From contig NZ_JAUSZI010000002.1 of the NCBI RefSeq assembly GCF_030817415.1, positions 10,391,501 to 10,455,500 of the forward strand: a stretch of DNA of 64,000 nt, written 5' to 3'. The notes beneath the pieces were generated by a model. The model saw only the letters and a program-made list of their open reading frames with translations. It was not told where the DNA came from and ran no database searches. Source of the DNA: Streptomyces umbrinus (GTDB lineage Bacteria > Actinomycetota > Actinomycetes > Streptomycetales > Streptomycetaceae). Numbering within the stretch: position 1 is the stretch's first letter; the number at the start of each line of letters is the position of its first letter. Positions 1 through 8,623 of the stretch are shown piece by piece. The translations under genes were made by a program, and so were the position numbers.

Positions 1-768
1 GCCGGCCTTCGGCGGCAGCGGGCGGGCCCGCAGCCGGTCGGCCAGCGTCTCGAAGTCGCCGCCCTCGCCGGTGGAGAACGTCCAGGAGAAGTAGACCGGC
101 AGCTCGCAGCGGGCCCCCGGAGTCCAGGCGGGCGCGAGATTCCCGCCGGCGACGTCCTTGCCGAGCCCGGCCAGCCGCCCCACCTCGAAGGAGGGGACCA
201 GACAGGCGGTGTAGGCGGTGTGCGCCAGCAGCCGGCGAGGAGCGAGCAGCCGGGAGACCGACCGGCGGGGGTCGGTCTCGTGCCCCGGGAGGGTCTGTGC
301 GTGGGCCCACAGGTGCAGTAAGGCCGGATCGGGCAGTTCGGTCCCGTCGACCCGCAGCACGGGCAGTTGGATGCCTGGCTCCCGCTGCGGCCGGCCCGCC
401 GCGAACGGAACGCAGACCAGCGCGAGCCAGGGCCGCAGGGCGCCCGTCGGACCCGGCGCCAACGGGGTGAACAGCCAGGGAAGTTCGGCCCGTTCGAACT
501 CCACCATCGGGAACTTGGTGGTCTCCGCGTCCGGTGTGCCGGGCAGCGGGAAGAGCCGCACGATCTCCTTGGGGTCGAGCGCCCGCACGTCGCCCGGCCC
601 GTACAGCTGCAGTGCGGGGACCGGAACAGGCTGCGCGGGGCGGTCGTTCACCGAGGCGGTGGCCGCCAGCGAGCCCCGTACGGGCAGGGTGTTGACCAGG
701 GTGTCGGGGTCGGCGAGCGAAGCGGCGGCCCCGACCCGCTGCCAGGACGCGAAGGTGTACGTGGTCAT
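1..768 (-). CDS. Large hypothetical protein, C-terminus beyond window edge
   Basis: The frame is open from an ATG at 768 to the window edge, giving 256 residues with no stop, so this is the N-terminal part of a longer protein. It begins MTTYTFASWQRVGAAASL and contains the hydrophobic stretch ELPWLFTPLAPG followed by LRPWLALVCV. No signal peptide or membrane helix is evident. The start codon overlaps the stop of the upstream DUF6603-like gene (ATGA, 765-768), which implies translational coupling and joint function. I do not recognise an enzymatic family. From memory only, proteins with an ELPWLFTP-type segment accompany DUF6603 proteins in actinobacteria; I could not test this. It is unlikely to be a shadow, because the opposite strand carries no better gene. 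Confidence 0.8.
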   Translation of the reverse strand, partial: MTTYTFASWQRVGAAASLADPDTLVNTLPVRGSLAATASVNDRPAQPVPVPALQLYGPGDVRALDPKEIVRLFPLPGTPDAETTKFPMVEFERAELPWLFTPLAPGPTGALRPWLALVCVPFAAGRPQREPGIQLPVLRVDGTELPDPALLHLWAHAQTLPGHETDPRRSVSRLLAPRRLLAHTAYTACLVPSFEVGRLAGLGKDVAGGNLAPAWTPGARCELPVYFSWTFSTGEGGDFETLADRLRARPLPPKAG

Positions 769-3437
769 GGCCTCACCTCGTGTGCGGACACGACCTGGTA
801 CAGCGCGGACCGGCCCGACACGGTCCTCAGCTGGGCGGTGGCCTCGGTGAACGTGGCCGTCCGGACGAACCCGCCGGCCTCCTTGAGCGTGCCGGTCCCC
901 ACGATCGCGTACGTCCGCTCCTTCAGGACCGACGTGATCGGCGCAGTGGAGTACCGGCTGCGCAGTTCGTGCACGAGACTGCGGCCGACGGCCCCGAGGG
1001 GCAGTGCGGCCGTCAGCGCGGCGTCGGAGAGCACCCAGTGCGCGCCCGGGGTGATGACCGTGCCGCCGAGCCATTTGGTCTCGTACTCGACCGGCACCGA
1101 GTAACGGGGGGCAGCCGCCGAGGACGCGGGCGGGGTCAGCTCGCTGCCCGAGCGCAACCGCTCGAAGGCCGGCTGGGTGAGCTTCTCGTCGTCGGTCAGA
1201 TCGAAGAAGTCGGCCCGTGCGAAGTCCTCCTCGACGGGCTTCACGTCGCCCGCCCCGGCGGAGAACGCGACCTTCACACCGAACTTCGCCGGCGTCGGCA
1301 GCCGGCCCGGTCCGAACCGGACCACCTCGGTGTCCAGGGGAACCGTGCGCTGGCTGAAGCGGAGCCGCCCGAGAGGGTGCAGCAGACGCCCCCCTGCGGC
1401 GGCGTCGTCGGAACGCAGCGACACCATTGTGCGTGCCCCCTCCGGGAGGACCGGTTCCCAGCTCCGGGGGTCCTTCAGGGCCTGTTCGAGGAGTCGGCCG
1501 ACGTCCGGGGGCGGCGGGGCCTTGGCCTCGCCGGTGCAGTTCCAGCGTTCGTCGAAGGGGAAACTGACGTCGAAGAAGAGGATGGACACGCTGGCGCGGC
1601 CGGCGACGTGCCAGCAGGGCGTCGGCCCCTCCACGTCGACGCGCAGCCCGACCGAACACAGGGTTTCCCCGGCGAAGCGCAGCGCGAAGGAGCCGGCGAG
1701 GTCGAGCATGACGCCGAAGCTGGGCTCCCAGCGCACCAGGGCGTCGAAGGAGAGCCGCCCGGACACCCCGGTGCGGCTGGAACCGATGACCGCGGAGAGC
1801 TCGGCGCCCGCCTGGACGGTGCCGGGGGTGAGGGCGAAGTAGCCGCTGAAGACGATCCGCAGCAGCGGGCTGTCCGCGATCGGGATCGTGAGGCGCTTGG
1901 GCGTCGGAAAGCCCGCGGGCGGGGTGAACCGGGGGTGGAAGCCGCCGGCGCTCAGGATGAACGTAGCGTCCTGCCCGCTCTTGGCCCGCAGCGCGAGACC
2001 GCCCTCAATCGAGGCGGTCAGCAGCCGGGAACCCGCCAGGTTGGCGTTGATCTCGACCAGCCCGTTCGCCGCGTCCACGACCCCCGCGACCGAGGCGCGC
2101 AGATCGAGGATCGGAGCCTGCGGGGCGGGCAGCGCGACCCTGAGCCGGCCGAGGATCCCCACCACACCGCTGGGCAGCTCGAGGACCACCCCGACATCCG
2201 CGGTGAGGAAGGAGACCGGACGGCCCCAGCCGACCCGGAACATCGGGCCCACGACGGTGCTTCCCGAGCGGGCCGGGAACACCGCGCCCAGCGAGGCCAG
2301 GATGCGAGGCGCCGCGGCAGCCGCGTCCGCGGGGAAGAGCAGGTCGTCCAGGTGACCGGACTGGACGACCTCAGCGAGGCCCGCCCGGTCGAGCGCGCGG
2401 CCGATGCCGAGAAGACCACCGACGGCGTTCAGCGTGAAGGCGAGGCCCAGTTCGATGGCCGGAGTGAACTCGGCGCTCATCGCGACCAGGACCGACACCG
2501 GCCGGGTGTCCAGGATCCCGAAGGCCTGCACCTCGACGACGCCGAGGCTGAGCGACAGCGCCCCCCGGTACTGACCGTCGTGCTCGGCGAGGAACCCGCC
2601 GCCCTTGGCGGGGCCGACGGCGAGGGTCAGCCCGAGGCCCTTCGGCGGAACCAGAGCCGCCGTGTACCCCGTGCCCGCCGGGCGGACCTCAAGACCCGCG
2701 CCGTCCACCGCCGCGTCCGCGAGACCGAGCAGCGACGCCCGGAAGGACGCGTCGAGCCGCAGTCCGCCGTTCTGGGCGGACACGTACAGCGAGGGCGCGC
2801 GCACCCCGGAGGGCGCCCCGCTCAGGGGGACCGCGATACCCCTGCCGCTGCCGCCGCCGTCCAGGCGCAGTCCCCCCTTGCCGAGCGTGGCGCCCAGTCG
2901 GCCCTTGAGGACGAGGCCGCCGGGGACGAGGAGCTTCAGCAGCGCGTGGTCGGTGAGCGCGAAGTCGACACCGTCGGCCCGGAAGGTCAGCGAGGAGGTG
3001 TCGGGCGCGGCGGACGGCAGGGAGAGCACGAGACTGACCCCGTCGCGTACGGCCAGGCCGGGTACGAGAGGGAGCGCGCCGGTGAGGACGAGGGAAAGGT
3101 CGATCTTAGGGGGCAGGGCCCCGACAAGGGGGTTTTCCACGCCACCCGGCCCAGCTGTGAGGACCTGGTCGATAGCCAGCGCCCATCCCGGCGGGGACTG
3201 TCTGACGGCCGTCCGCAGCAGGTCGACGAGGACCGGCCACACGTCGCCCGGGGCCGCCACGTGCGGCAGGGCGAACCGTACGAGCAGCGCGTCCGCCGTC
3301 AGCGCGTCACTGGGCAGCCCGAGCGCCTGCGCGAGCCGCTTCCTGCGGTCGGCCGGGGACAGACCGGAGAGGAGCGGGAGCACCGGGTCGAGTCCCGCGC
3401 GGAGTTCGGCCGCCAACTGCGGCAATGGGCTTGCCAT
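765..3437 (-). CDS. DUF6603-like giant beta-rich protein
   Basis: The protein is about 890 residues. It consists of repeated alternating hydrophobic/glycine segments (for example VVLELPSGVVGILGRLRV and GGLALRAKSGQDATFILSAG) that predict a long array of beta strands. A characteristic final hairpin, VSILFFDVSFPFDERW, lies about 650 residues in, followed by a less regular 240-residue tail. This pattern matches my recollection of DUF6603 proteins, whose function is unknown. There is no signal peptide or catalytic motif. The start is uncertain: the ATG at 3437 (MASPLPQLAAELRAG) gives the most natural N-terminus, but an in-frame GTG at 3494 is possible and neither has a strong ribosome-binding site. 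The gene is coupled to the downstream gene by an ATGA overlap. Confidence 0.82.
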   Translation of the reverse strand: MASPLPQLAAELRAGLDPVLPLLSGLSPADRRKRLAQALGLPSDALTADALLVRFALPHVAAPGDVWPVLVDLLRTAVRQSPPGWALAIDQVLTAGPGGVENPLVGALPPKIDLSLVLTGALPLVPGLAVRDGVSLVLSLPSAAPDTSSLTFRADGVDFALTDHALLKLLVPGGLVLKGRLGATLGKGGLRLDGGGSGRGIAVPLSGAPSGVRAPSLYVSAQNGGLRLDASFRASLLGLADAAVDGAGLEVRPAGTGYTAALVPPKGLGLTLAVGPAKGGGFLAEHDGQYRGALSLSLGVVEVQAFGILDTRPVSVLVAMSAEFTPAIELGLAFTLNAVGGLLGIGRALDRAGLAEVVQSGHLDDLLFPADAAAAAPRILASLGAVFPARSGSTVVGPMFRVGWGRPVSFLTADVGVVLELPSGVVGILGRLRVALPAPQAPILDLRASVAGVVDAANGLVEINANLAGSRLLTASIEGGLALRAKSGQDATFILSAGGFHPRFTPPAGFPTPKRLTIPIADSPLLRIVFSGYFALTPGTVQAGAELSAVIGSSRTGVSGRLSFDALVRWEPSFGVMLDLAGSFALRFAGETLCSVGLRVDVEGPTPCWHVAGRASVSILFFDVSFPFDERWNCTGEAKAPPPPDVGRLLEQALKDPRSWEPVLPEGARTMVSLRSDDAAAGGRLLHPLGRLRFSQRTVPLDTEVVRFGPGRLPTPAKFGVKVAFSAGAGDVKPVEEDFARADFFDLTDDEKLTQPAFERLRSGSELTPPASSAAAPRYSVPVEYETKWLGGTVITPGAHWVLSDAALTAALPLGAVGRSLVHELRSRYSTAPITSVLKERTYAIVGTGTLKEAGGFVRTATFTEATAQLRTVSGRSALYQVVSAHEVRP

Positions 3438-3765
3438 CAGCGGGCCGTGGGGAGATGGGGGACGTTCATCTGATCGGCACCGTTCTCCGCCCACGGGTCA
3501 CCGGGTGACTCTGGAACCGAGGCGGATGGGGATCGGGAACACCCCCGACGCTATCCCCGCCCGAGGACCGGCGCGCGGCCACGAATCGCGGGACGCCCCC
3601 GGTCCGGTGCGGAATTCACCCGACCAGCAGAGGCCTGCCCCGGACCGTCGTCGGCGCGACGCCGTTCTCGCGGGGTTGGCCGGCGGCAACGCCGGAACAG
3701 GCGCTCCTGGTCGCCGAGGTGGCCCGGGAACGGTCCGGATCTTGCGGGGGACCGCGAAGGCCAGA

Positions 3766-5679
3766 TCAGACCCAGATGCTTGGCCACTGCCGGGACCAGG
3801 ACTCGGCGCGATGGGAAGCGGCTACTGAAGACGGTGCCGCCAGGCCGATCGCGAGATCCCCTTCAGTCCAGAGCAGGCGACGGTGAAGCAGCTCTGCCAG
3901 CGCTCCCTCGGCATCCTCCTCGCACAGGGCACCGGCCTCGACCAGTCCATGAGTGATACGCCCGATGTTGAGCGGCCGCTCATCGAGTTCTTGGTAGAGC
4001 AACGAGGCGGCTTGCGACAGTGTGTAGGTGTGCGGGTCCGTGTCGAAGCGGCTGTCGTTGATCACCAAGGCGGCGCCCACCTGCGTCCACGAGAGTTCGA
4101 CGAACCGCTCGCGGTGCTGCTTCTTCCAGTGGTCGATCTGCGTTCGGAGCTGGCCGTAGGCAAGATCGAGATCAGGTGCGTACTCGAAGTTCCGCTGGAA
4201 ATAGTAGGCGTACTCGTCCAAGGAGAATCCCGTTTTGTCCAGGAATGCCCTGGAGAGGAGTACGTCGTAGCACTCGTGATGGACTGCGCGCTGCGTGAGG
4301 CCGAATCGAGCGGGGTCCGTCTGAAGTGGAGCGAATCGCGTCACCACGGTCTCAGAACGTGCCACCGGCGGGGCCAGATGGTACAGCGTGGGCAGCCTTC
4401 TGAGCATCTCCTGATAGACCTCCAGTGAGTCGTCGGGGAGGCCGTAGAGAATGTTGTAGTGGATCGCCAGACGGTGGACGTATCCCGCCTTCAGCAGAGA
4501 GACGTTGTCGATGCCGCGCACACCTTTGCGCATGGATCGCAGGACGGGTGACGCGAACGACTCGATGCCGGGCTGGACCGCCACGTAGCCGGCATCGACG
4601 AGGGCGCGAACCCGCTCCGGTGGGTGGTTCGCCTTGATCTCGCTGTGGAGCGAGAACTTCGGCTGCTGCTCGCTGAGTTTGGGCAGCAAGTCCGTGTAGT
4701 AGTCCTTCGGCATGATGTAGTCGGAGAAGCGGTACGTGGTCTCCCCGTGCCGTTCGCGGAGTGTCGTGAGCATGCGCAGCGTGTCAGCCGCTGATCGGTG
4801 CCGGTACTTCAGCGTGTCGTCGTCGATACCGCAGAACACGCAGTGCTGGCTCTGTCCCCACCAGCAGCCGCGTGACGCCTCCACGGGCAGCACTGTGGTG
4901 GGGATACGAAGGCGGTGTTCCGCGGCGAGTGCGTCGAGGTCGTGGAACCAGTCGCTGTAGTCGGGCAGTGGCGTACGGGTGAGGTCGAACCTGGGCGGGC
5001 GAATGATCCGGTCGGCGAGGTGACCTGGCCACGAGGCCCGGTCACCACCCCCGAGAACGGCGAGGGCGAGGTCGACGATGACCTGCTCTCCGTCGCCTTG
5101 CACCACGGTGTCGACGACATCGAAGGCCTGGGCGACGGTGCGTCCGGGCTCCCCTTCCAGGGCGTAGCCGCCGAACACGACCGTAAGTCCCGGATCGCGG
5201 GCCTTGAGCCGGGTGGCGAGCGCCAGAGAAGCCATGGTCTGGTCGAACAGGCAGGTGAACCCCACCAGTCGGGGAGACATGGCCAGGATGCGCTCGGCGA
5301 CGTCGTCAAGAAGCTGCGGGACGACCTCATGACGTACGCGTAGGAACAGCTCGAGCACCGCCGCGGCGTCCGCGTATCCCTCGGGCGGCGGATTGCCCTG
5401 GGTGTACTTCAGGATCCGGTCGACGACGGCCTTCTCCTGCTGTTCGTCGAGTAGCGGATCGAGTTCTCCGGTGAAGACGAACTCGTTGAGTCCCCAGGCG
5501 TTTGCCAGATACTGGTAGGTGCCAGGCTTGAGCCATCTCAGCAAGTGCGGAGCAACGTGGACCACTCGTGAACGGATTCCGGCCTCGCTGAGGCAGCCGG
5601 AAAGGATCCCGAGTCCCAAAGTCGGCTCGGCGGGCGGTGCCCAGGGCATGCTCACCAGGACGACGTCGTACTGCGTCAC
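3766..5679 (-). CDS. B12-binding radical SAM RiPP maturase (TIGR03975-like)
   Basis: This 637-aa protein has an N-terminal Rossmann-like cobalamin-binding region at about residues 1-210 (LGLGILSGCLSEAGI, VVFGGYALEGEPG). A radical SAM domain follows, with the cluster motif at C272, C280 and C283 in EASRGCWWGQSQHCVFCG. The CWWG context is typical of the 'ribosomal peptide maturation radical SAM protein 1' family, which includes peptide C-methyltransferases and related enzymes. It would bind a 4Fe-4S cluster and SAM, probably with B12, and modify the product of the gene immediately upstream (43-bp gap, same strand). The GTG start at 5679 has a GGAGG about 13 nt upstream. Base composition looks less GC-rich than the flanking genes, which suggests acquisition. 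The exact modification cannot be told from sequence. Confidence 0.9.
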   Translation of the reverse strand: MTQYDVVLVSMPWAPPAEPTLGLGILSGCLSEAGIRSRVVHVAPHLLRWLKPGTYQYLANAWGLNEFVFTGELDPLLDEQQEKAVVDRILKYTQGNPPPEGYADAAAVLELFLRVRHEVVPQLLDDVAERILAMSPRLVGFTCLFDQTMASLALATRLKARDPGLTVVFGGYALEGEPGRTVAQAFDVVDTVVQGDGEQVIVDLALAVLGGGDRASWPGHLADRIIRPPRFDLTRTPLPDYSDWFHDLDALAAEHRLRIPTTVLPVEASRGCWWGQSQHCVFCGIDDDTLKYRHRSAADTLRMLTTLRERHGETTYRFSDYIMPKDYYTDLLPKLSEQQPKFSLHSEIKANHPPERVRALVDAGYVAVQPGIESFASPVLRSMRKGVRGIDNVSLLKAGYVHRLAIHYNILYGLPDDSLEVYQEMLRRLPTLYHLAPPVARSETVVTRFAPLQTDPARFGLTQRAVHHECYDVLLSRAFLDKTGFSLDEYAYYFQRNFEYAPDLDLAYGQLRTQIDHWKKQHRERFVELSWTQVGAALVINDSRFDTDPHTYTLSQAASLLYQELDERPLNIGRITHGLVEAGALCEEDAEGALAELLHRRLLWTEGDLAIGLAAPSSVAASHRAESWSRQWPSIWV

Positions 5680-5722
5680 GAATGCGTTCCCTCCACGTTC
5701 AGCGAGACTGCGCGGGCCGGTG

Positions 5723-6199
5723 CTACAGCTTGACCTGGCCGCTCTCGTCGACGATCACCTCTGTGTCGGGCGTGGGAGCTTCGAGCAGAATGATGATCAC
5801 GATGACGGCCACGGCGATGAGTTCGGTGTCGCTACGGGCCATACCGGTGCCATCCGCTCCCTGCATCAGGCTCAGCGTCGTCGCCTCCTGCAGCAGGGCC
5901 GCGGCGCCTGGTGAAAGAGACACGTCGAGCTGCTCCGCCACGCGCACGGGGTCGGTGGAGAGTTCCTTGATGTACCGCCCATCCCGGACGGCCTTGTTGT
6001 ACAGGTCCAGCGCCTCGCGGCCCTCCTCCGGAGTCGCGCTGAGGTTGCGGGCCTGTGCTTCCGCCGACCCGGAACGGTAGGCGGCCTCCAGGACCGTGGT
6101 GGACGTGATGGACCGACGCATCTTCTCCACGCTCCCAGCCAGTGCTTCGCTCTGGAACAGCGGGTGCTTGAAGTAGATGCTCGGAAGCTGGTCGGCCAT
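5723..6199 (-). CDS. Candidate RiPP precursor with V/I-rich core
   Basis: This 158-aa protein is encoded directly upstream of the B12-radical SAM enzyme on the same strand. Residues 1-120 are soluble and helix-forming (EALAGSVEKMRRSITSTTVL), as expected for a long leader peptide. The C-terminus switches abruptly to a very hydrophobic block, IAVAVIVIIILLEA, followed by a polar tail ending DESGQVKL. Long leaders with Val/Ile-rich cores recall proteusin-type substrates of C-methylating radical SAM enzymes. I see no clear nitrile-hydratase-like or Nif11 signature, so the leader class may be new. Alternatively it is a small single-pass membrane protein and not a substrate. ATG at 6199 is preceded by GAGGGATCCTCC. 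Confidence 0.7.
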   Translation of the reverse strand: MADQLPSIYFKHPLFQSEALAGSVEKMRRSITSTTVLEAAYRSGSAEAQARNLSATPEEGREALDLYNKAVRDGRYIKELSTDPVRVAEQLDVSLSPGAAALLQEATTLSLMQGADGTGMARSDTELIAVAVIVIIILLEAPTPDTEVIVDESGQVKL

Positions 6200-6483
6200 G
6201 GAGGATCCCTCTGTGTCGAGTGCGGTCTTCGCTCTTCTGTGAAGGTTCGCGAGATGACGAACCCCGGTTCAGTCACTGCCAGCTTCGGCATTGACCGGAC
6301 GCGCACCCACACCTATTGCGCCAAGCGGCTCAAAAAGATCAACTCTTCGTGACTCCTGAGCGACATCACGCCGAAGCACGGTCGGCCACATCGCTCCACC
6401 CGCTTCGGGGGTGTAGCGGTCGGCAACCTTCTCCCGGGCCACCGGCCTGCTCTTCATCGGTCCATGACGCCGAATGCGTACCA

Positions 6484-7566
6484 TCATGCGGTTGGTTGGA
6501 AGCCGCTGATGGTGGCCTCGACCATGCGGGAGACCCGCTCGAGTTCGGCTCTGGTCGGATCGGCGGGGACCTTGAGGTTCTGCCACACGACCACGAAATC
6601 GAGGTTCCGGTTGTTGTCGTGGACCTTCAGTGCCTCCGAGACCACCTTCTCGACGACACCGGCGCTGTTGGGCTTGAGCGGGCCGATGCCGATCTTCGCG
6701 TGGGTGGCGGAAAGCCCGCCGTTCGGCCACAGGAGTTCGCGGTGGAACCAGCTGCGGCCGCCACCCAGGAGCATCTGGACGAGATCCGTCGGGCTGCCAC
6801 TCTCCAGGCTGCCGTCGAACATCCGGGTGACGAGTCTCGCCATGTCCACGGCTGTGGTCGCCTGGGCGACCTGCCCGTCGTTCGTGGACGCGATCCGCAC
6901 CGGGGTCCATTGCCCCAGGTAGTCACCGGCGAGCCAGATGCCCTGCTGGGTCGGCTTCCGGAAGAAGCCGTCGTCTCCGGCCTTGGCGTTCATGAAGCCG
7001 AACGCGACGCCATGGATGCTGGCCGCAGCGCCCGGGTTCTGCTGCTGGAGGAGCATCCCCCTGAGCTGGGTGCGGTAGTCGAAGGTGAACTCGACGTCGA
7101 TCGGCCGCCCCGTCGCGTCGAGTTGCGGGTCGAGAACCGTCCGGTAGGCCGGCACGATCTTGGTGGCGTCGCTCCCGTGCTGGGCGGTGATGGTGCTCGG
7201 GGTCGCGGTCGTGATCTGGTGGTCGAAGTCGGACGAGAGGGCGAGGAAGAACGCGTCCGACGACGACGGCTGCTGTTCCAGGAGCAGTTGACGGGAGAAG
7301 AAACGGAGTGTGTGTGCCGCGTACATGGCGAGGAGTTTGACCAGGCTGCCCGAGAAGTGGACCTCGTTCTGCCGGTGGCCCGCCCACGCTCGCTCGTCAG
7401 TGCCTTCCAGAGCCACCACGGTGAGGGCGACCCGTTCGAGTGCGGTGCGGTCGGCTCCGGACAGCCCGTTCATGAAACCGTTGAGCGCGTTCTGCATGCT
7501 CCGGTTACGGTCGGCTGCCCCCTCGGCTTGGAGATTGTCGCCGTACGCTCCAGTGAACAACTCCAT
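6484..7566 (-). CDS. Beta-lactamase/PBP-fold serine hydrolase
   Basis: The 360-aa protein contains FSGSLVKLLAMYAAHTLR. Its Ser74-Leu-Val-Lys77 matches the SxxK nucleophile/base motif of class A beta-lactamases and DD-peptidases. A KIG triad (THAKIGIGPL) near residue 300 resembles the KTG motif of the same fold, and a VVVWQN strand follows. No signal peptide is visible, so it is either cytoplasmic or exported with a partner. It lies on the same strand between the peptidoglycan-binding gene and the RiPP-like cassette, which fits a role on cell-wall peptide or a related amide substrate. An antibiotic-resistance role is not implied. The ATG at 7566 gives a sensible N-terminus. Confidence 0.75.
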   Translation of the reverse strand: MELFTGAYGDNLQAEGAADRNRSMQNALNGFMNGLSGADRTALERVALTVVALEGTDERAWAGHRQNEVHFSGSLVKLLAMYAAHTLRFFSRQLLLEQQPSSSDAFFLALSSDFDHQITTATPSTITAQHGSDATKIVPAYRTVLDPQLDATGRPIDVEFTFDYRTQLRGMLLQQQNPGAAASIHGVAFGFMNAKAGDDGFFRKPTQQGIWLAGDYLGQWTPVRIASTNDGQVAQATTAVDMARLVTRMFDGSLESGSPTDLVQMLLGGGRSWFHRELLWPNGGLSATHAKIGIGPLKPNSAGVVEKVVSEALKVHDNNRNLDFVVVWQNLKVPADPTRAELERVSRMVEATISGFQPTA

Positions 7567-8285
7567 GTCGATCGACCCTCCTTGCGTACGAAGGAGATGG
7601 GCGCCGCGAGGACTGCGGCGCTACCGATGAGCATGTACCTCCCTCCATTCTCGTACGTCACTCCGCCGACTTCAACTTCCACGACGCCCCACCGCACGCG
7701 GCCGGTAGGCGCTACTTGTAGTACCGCATCAGCTCTCCGTTGCCGCAGGTGGTACAGCTGGGTGCTCGAACTGGCGATCGCGACCGGGATGGGCAGACCC
7801 GGCAGCCGGAGGTGGCACATCTGCTCCACCCCGCCGCTCGGCGGATACCGGAAGATCTCTCCCGTGTCGAGGAGCTGGTACACGTCCCCGGCGCCGACAC
7901 TGATCTCCAAGGTCCGGAGGTCGGTGTCGATCGTGTCCCAGGACGTGCCTCCCAAGTGCCGCAGGATCTGTCCGTTGGCCAGCCTGGGTTCTCCGGACGC
8001 GCGGAGGACAGGGGTACGCATCAACCCGCAGCGGGACTTCAGCATCTCGGCACGCGTGCTGTGGTCGAAGACACCTGTCGGTGTGAGCGCGCTGTGCTCC
8101 TGGAACCAGGCCAGGGCCAGTGCGGTGATGTCGTCGAGGCGCCCCGCTTCGTAGGAGCGCGCGGGGATGTACCCGAGCTCAACCAGGAATAGCTGGACGT
8201 ACTCGAAGCCGTCCTGTCTCTGACCGGGTCTGGTGGTGCCGACGCCGGCAACGGTGCGTCTCGAGTCGGTCTTGTGCGGTCCCAT
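7470..8285 (-). CDS. Peptidoglycan-binding domain plus beta-repeat protein, probably frameshifted
   Basis: ATG at 8285 has an excellent GGAGGAG ribosome-binding site. Residues about 25-85 form a PG_binding_1-like domain (VQLFLVELGYIPARSY, ALAWFQEHSALTPTGVFD). About 90 residues of repeated short strands follow (LANGQILRHLGG, YQLLDTGEIFRYPP), resembling a partial beta-propeller. Near 7743 the repeat pattern ends, and the open frame runs on into the next gene. In the adjacent frame the pattern continues as NGELMRYYK and stops at 7712. Removing one C near 7743 restores a 190-residue protein that ends cleanly before the serine hydrolase gene. The true 3' end is therefore probably 7712. The cause is either a sequencing error or a real frameshift. 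Confidence 0.7.
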   Translation of the reverse strand: MGPHKTDSRRTVAGVGTTRPGQRQDGFEYVQLFLVELGYIPARSYEAGRLDDITALALAWFQEHSALTPTGVFDHSTRAEMLKSRCGLMRTPVLRASGEPRLANGQILRHLGGTSWDTIDTDLRTLEISVGAGDVYQLLDTGEIFRYPPSGGVEQMCHLRLPGLPIPVAIASSSTQLYHLRQRRADAVLQVAPTGRVRWGVVEVEVGGVTYENGGRYMLIGSAAVLAAPISFVRKEGRSTWSCSLERTATISKPRGQPTVTGACRTRSTVS

Positions 8286-8623
8286 GGCGGACTCCTCCGA
8301 TGTCGAGGGGAATCGAACCGAGTCCTGCAGGAACGGGGTACACCTTCAGTCTCCTGCGGGACAACACCCCTTGCAATCGGCTGTCTGCGCGCGGGAGGGC
8401 AACCCCCGCGCGGACCCGGGGAAATGCGCGTACGGTGAAGAAGGGGCACAAGTGAGACTCCGCCGCTGACGGCCGACCTCCCCGTACCGATTCCTCTCCG
8501 CCGCACCGAACCCATGCCGGTGCTCTGTCCCAGGGCCACCGCTCCCGTGCGTCGCATTCGTCCGCGGAGGCGTACGGCCGCCGGCCTTCGGCCGCCAAGG
8601 CCTCGGCCACGAAGGAGAGCACG
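8286..8623. other. Divergent intergenic region
   Basis: These 338 bp separate the minus-strand peptidoglycan-binding gene from the plus-strand neprosin gene and must hold both promoters. I see the neprosin ribosome-binding site (AAGGAGAG just before 8624) but no convincing ORF and no perfect long palindrome. Confidence 0.5.

Noticed and set aside
780..3473. Very long open frame on the plus strand opposite the DUF6603-like gene
   Set aside because: It is composed of Arg/Gly/Ala/Asp-rich text with no domains, as expected for an antisense shadow in high-GC DNA.
7266..7700. Antibiotic-resistance beta-lactamase
   Set aside because: The SxxK and KIG motifs fit a broader serine hydrolase family; there is no SDN or Glu166-type loop and no signal peptide.
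6316..8154. 612-codon plus-strand frame opposite the serine hydrolase and peptidoglycan-binding genes
   Set aside because: No motif or ribosome-binding site; the minus strand carries recognisable domains.
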